From IMG/VR virus record IMGVR_UViG_3300032289_000968, positions 1 through 36,053 of that record: DNA of 36,053 bases. One strand, written 5' to 3'. Within the stretch, counting starts at the first letter, position 1; every line of letters begins with the position of its first letter. Under the pieces are notes generated by a model. The model made no database searches, was not told the origin of the DNA, and worked only from the letters and a program-made list of their open reading frames with translations. The translations under genes were made by a program, and so were the position numbers. This DNA comes from a virus. Below, in pieces: positions 34,586 to 36,053 of this stretch.

Positions 34586-35022
34586 AGATTCTTTTTACGA
34601 ACTTCATTAATATCAATAACGCCTGTATTCACAGGGCCTCCAAGATCTCCGTCAACTACTACATTAGCACATAGTTCACGAAACCAACGATCCACAATTT
34701 CTTCTTCTTTATCACCGTCAAAACCATATCCCTCTTGCTTTAATTTTAACACAAAAAGGTCGTTCCAGTCAAGCTCAAAAAAGCCGTTGCGCACATTTTC
34801 TTTGTTGACATGAGTGTTAAGAACACCTACCCAAGGTTCTTTTAATTTGGTAGCACGATCTTTTGGTGATAGTTTAGCAGTTTCTTCTGCTTCTTTAGCA
34901 CGTTCTGCAGATGCCACTGCATCTTTGGCAATCTTAGTTGACTCCTCAGCTAATTTGACCGCAGCTTCAGTTTCAGCTTTAATTTTGTCAATGCCAAATA
35001 ATTTTTCTATAAATCGTTTCAT
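34582..35022 (-). CDS. Conserved phage protein with coiled-coil N-terminus, 146 aa
   Basis: The start is set to the ATG at 35022, preceded by GGGGA and overlapping the QueE-like stop by one base. A GTG at 35034 would add four residues (MGNL) and lies inside the previous gene. After MKRFIEKLFGIDKI, residues 15-55 are an Ala/Glu/Lys coiled coil (EAAVKLAEESTKIAKDAVAS). From residue 60 there is a compact domain, KEPWVGVLNTHVNKENVRNG, FFELDWNDLFVLKLK and EEEIVDRWFRELCANV, which I recall as a conserved unannotated domain in marine T4-like phages. It is translationally linked to the nuclease gene downstream. The function is unknown; the coiled coil suggests an oligomer. Confidence 0.78.
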   Translation of the reverse strand: MKRFIEKLFGIDKIKAETEAAVKLAEESTKIAKDAVASAERAKEAEETAKLSPKDRATKLKEPWVGVLNTHVNKENVRNGFFELDWNDLFVLKLKQEGYGFDGDKEEEIVDRWFRELCANVVVDGDLGGPVNTGVIDINEVRKKNL

Positions 35023-35876
35023 TAGGTTCCCCACTCATTCTTAAACAATGGCACTTGTAGTCTATCGCTGTATCGTAAACCTGCTTTCATGGCCATGTCT
35101 GCTACTGCTCGATTATTCAGTGCATAAACACTTTCTACTCCGCCTACTGGCATTAGATAAACATGACCTGTAAATCCTGCCTTACGATATTCAGCAATGG
35201 CGCATTCTGCATCATCAAAATCTTGTTTTGTAGCAATAACAAATTTCAAGTATGCTGTACCATATTCTTCATATTCGCAAACAACTTCTGGAAGGATTGC
35301 TTCCTCCCATTTCTCTCCACTGCACGGAAGTTTAGCACTTACTGAGAATGTAACTTCTCGACTAGTAAATGGAGGATTCTGCGCCCACTGCTTTAAGAAC
35401 AATTTAAATTCTTGTGTAAGCTGCTGAGTACCATTTGTTTCAAATGTAATCTCTTTTAGTTTTCTCATCTTAGGATGGTTGAGTAAGTCTGGATAAGCAC
35501 GTTGCCAGCCTAGCAAAGGTTCGCCACCTGTAATAACAAGATGTTCGTCCTTCCATTCGCCATGTGGAATGATCTCTGCAATACGATCTGCAATAGCATC
35601 ACTTGTAAGTACTGGACTTAAATTTTTAAAACTAGGATGCCAACTAGCATAGCTATCACAGCCTGTACTAACTAACGGTAGTTCTTCGTACTTATTATAA
35701 AGATGTGCAACTTCTGCAATATCTTCGGCTTCACTGCTTAATGCACCACGTGGCATACCAAAGCCTGCACATTTAAAGTTACAGCCAAATGTACGTAAGA
35801 AAACAGAAGGAACACCCATATAGCGTCCTTCACCTTGTATGCTGTAGAACAGCTCTGCGATTTTAATTTTACTCAT
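35022..35876 (-). CDS. queE: QueE-like 7-carboxy-7-deazaguanine synthase
   Basis: A 284-aa radical-SAM enzyme. QueE turns 6-carboxytetrahydropterin into 7-carboxy-7-deazaguanine, the precursor of preQ0 for queuosine or for 7-deazaguanine bases in phage DNA. The sequence shows AELFYSIQGEGRYMGVPSVF at the N-terminus, typical of QueE, and ITGGEPLLGW with GGEP at 117-120. The cluster motif is unusual: C32 and C36 are present in CNFKC, but the expected third cysteine at 39 is Phe. The nearest equivalent is C73 in STGCDSYAS, after an insertion of about 34 residues. At 284 aa it is longer than many QueE proteins (about 210-250). No QueC, QueD or FolE is in this window. It overlaps the upstream 57-aa gene by four bases and the next gene by one. 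Confidence 0.85.
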   Translation of the reverse strand: MSKIKIAELFYSIQGEGRYMGVPSVFLRTFGCNFKCAGFGMPRGALSSEAEDIAEVAHLYNKYEELPLVSTGCDSYASWHPSFKNLSPVLTSDAIADRIAEIIPHGEWKDEHLVITGGEPLLGWQRAYPDLLNHPKMRKLKEITFETNGTQQLTQEFKLFLKQWAQNPPFTSREVTFSVSAKLPCSGEKWEEAILPEVVCEYEEYGTAYLKFVIATKQDFDDAECAIAEYRKAGFTGHVYLMPVGGVESVYALNNRAVADMAMKAGLRYSDRLQVPLFKNEWGT

Positions 35877-36046
35877 AGTTTATTATACACTCTTTTTTGT
35901 AATTGCCAAGAGCCGTCACCCCGATCTGTCCATTCTAATAGATCGCCTTCGCTCCATCCTTGCAGATCTAGAACTTCCTGCGGTATCGGCATAATGAGAT
36001 CACCGGTATCTGGATCTTCTTCAAGAGTAACAGTCCAACGGGTCAT
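35873..36046 (-). CDS. Small AbrB-like phage protein, 57 aa
   Basis: A 57-aa protein. It starts at the ATG at 36046 (MTRWTVTLEEDPDTGDLIMP) and continues IPQEVLDLQGWSEGDLLEW, ending KRVYNKL. The pattern of a short strand, I.P.EVL...GW.EGD.LEW and a final strand is that of the SpoVT/AbrB swapped-hairpin fold, found as stand-alone small genes in marine phages. AbrB-fold proteins often bind DNA or act as antitoxins; no toxin partner is seen. Its stop overlaps the QueE-like start by four bases, so it heads the visible minus-strand operon. It lies seven bases from the window edge, so its promoter is outside. Confidence 0.7.
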   Translation of the reverse strand: MTRWTVTLEEDPDTGDLIMPIPQEVLDLQGWSEGDLLEWTDRGDGSWQLQKRVYNKL

Positions 36047-36053
36047 ATTGTCA

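Noticed and set aside
1-36053. tRNA genes, CRISPR arrays, insertion sequences, attachment sites
   Set aside because: Intergenic gaps are at most about 60 bases, and no spaced repeats, cloverleaf pattern or transposase/integrase motif was seen.

Overview
This window looks like a piece of an AT-rich, tightly packed genome of a marine T4-like tailed phage (myovirus-like Caudoviricetes, of the cyanophage/pelagiphage type). Three things point there: paralogous tail-fibre-like proteins, one with a tail-collar domain; T4-type late-promoter octamers (NATAAATA) in several of the few intergenic gaps; and a run of short conserved T4-like phage genes around a T4 RNase H-type 5'-3' nuclease. The host cannot be determined from the sequence. 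No tRNA, rRNA, IS element, integrase or CRISPR array was seen, and no gene-free stretch exceeds about 60 bases.

Layout. (1) 11-19261, plus strand: virion module. It holds a giant 3178-aa structural protein, a 218-aa structural protein, four fibre-like paralogues sharing an N-terminal module of about 160 residues, and a 331-aa structural protein. (2) 19322-30639, plus strand: twelve genes overlapping by 4-16 bases with no internal gap, behind a TATAAATA late-promoter motif. They encode a small conserved protein, four glycosyltransferase-like proteins of two types, four radical-SAM proteins with an N-terminal twitch-like cysteine domain, two unrecognised proteins and an SGNH-hydrolase-like protein. 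(3) 30636-36046, minus strand, converging on block 2: eleven small to medium genes, including the nuclease, a QueE-like 7-deazaguanine enzyme and a 57-aa AbrB-like protein.

Working together (inference): block 2 is the most interesting part. It is collinear with the fibre genes and its only visible promoter is of late type. Its gene mix (sugar transferases, peptide- or sugar-modifying radical-SAM enzymes, an esterase-like hydrolase) fits a late cassette that decorates either the virion tail or a host-surface glycan. The sequence does not identify the substrate.

Second theme: two late-promoter octamers lie inside or at the edge of inverted repeats just upstream of a start codon. This resembles T4 genes (e, soc, 49) where read-through mRNA forms a hairpin that late-initiated mRNA lacks. 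Functions of most small genes are unknown. Family names are from recognition of motifs in the translation, not from database searches.
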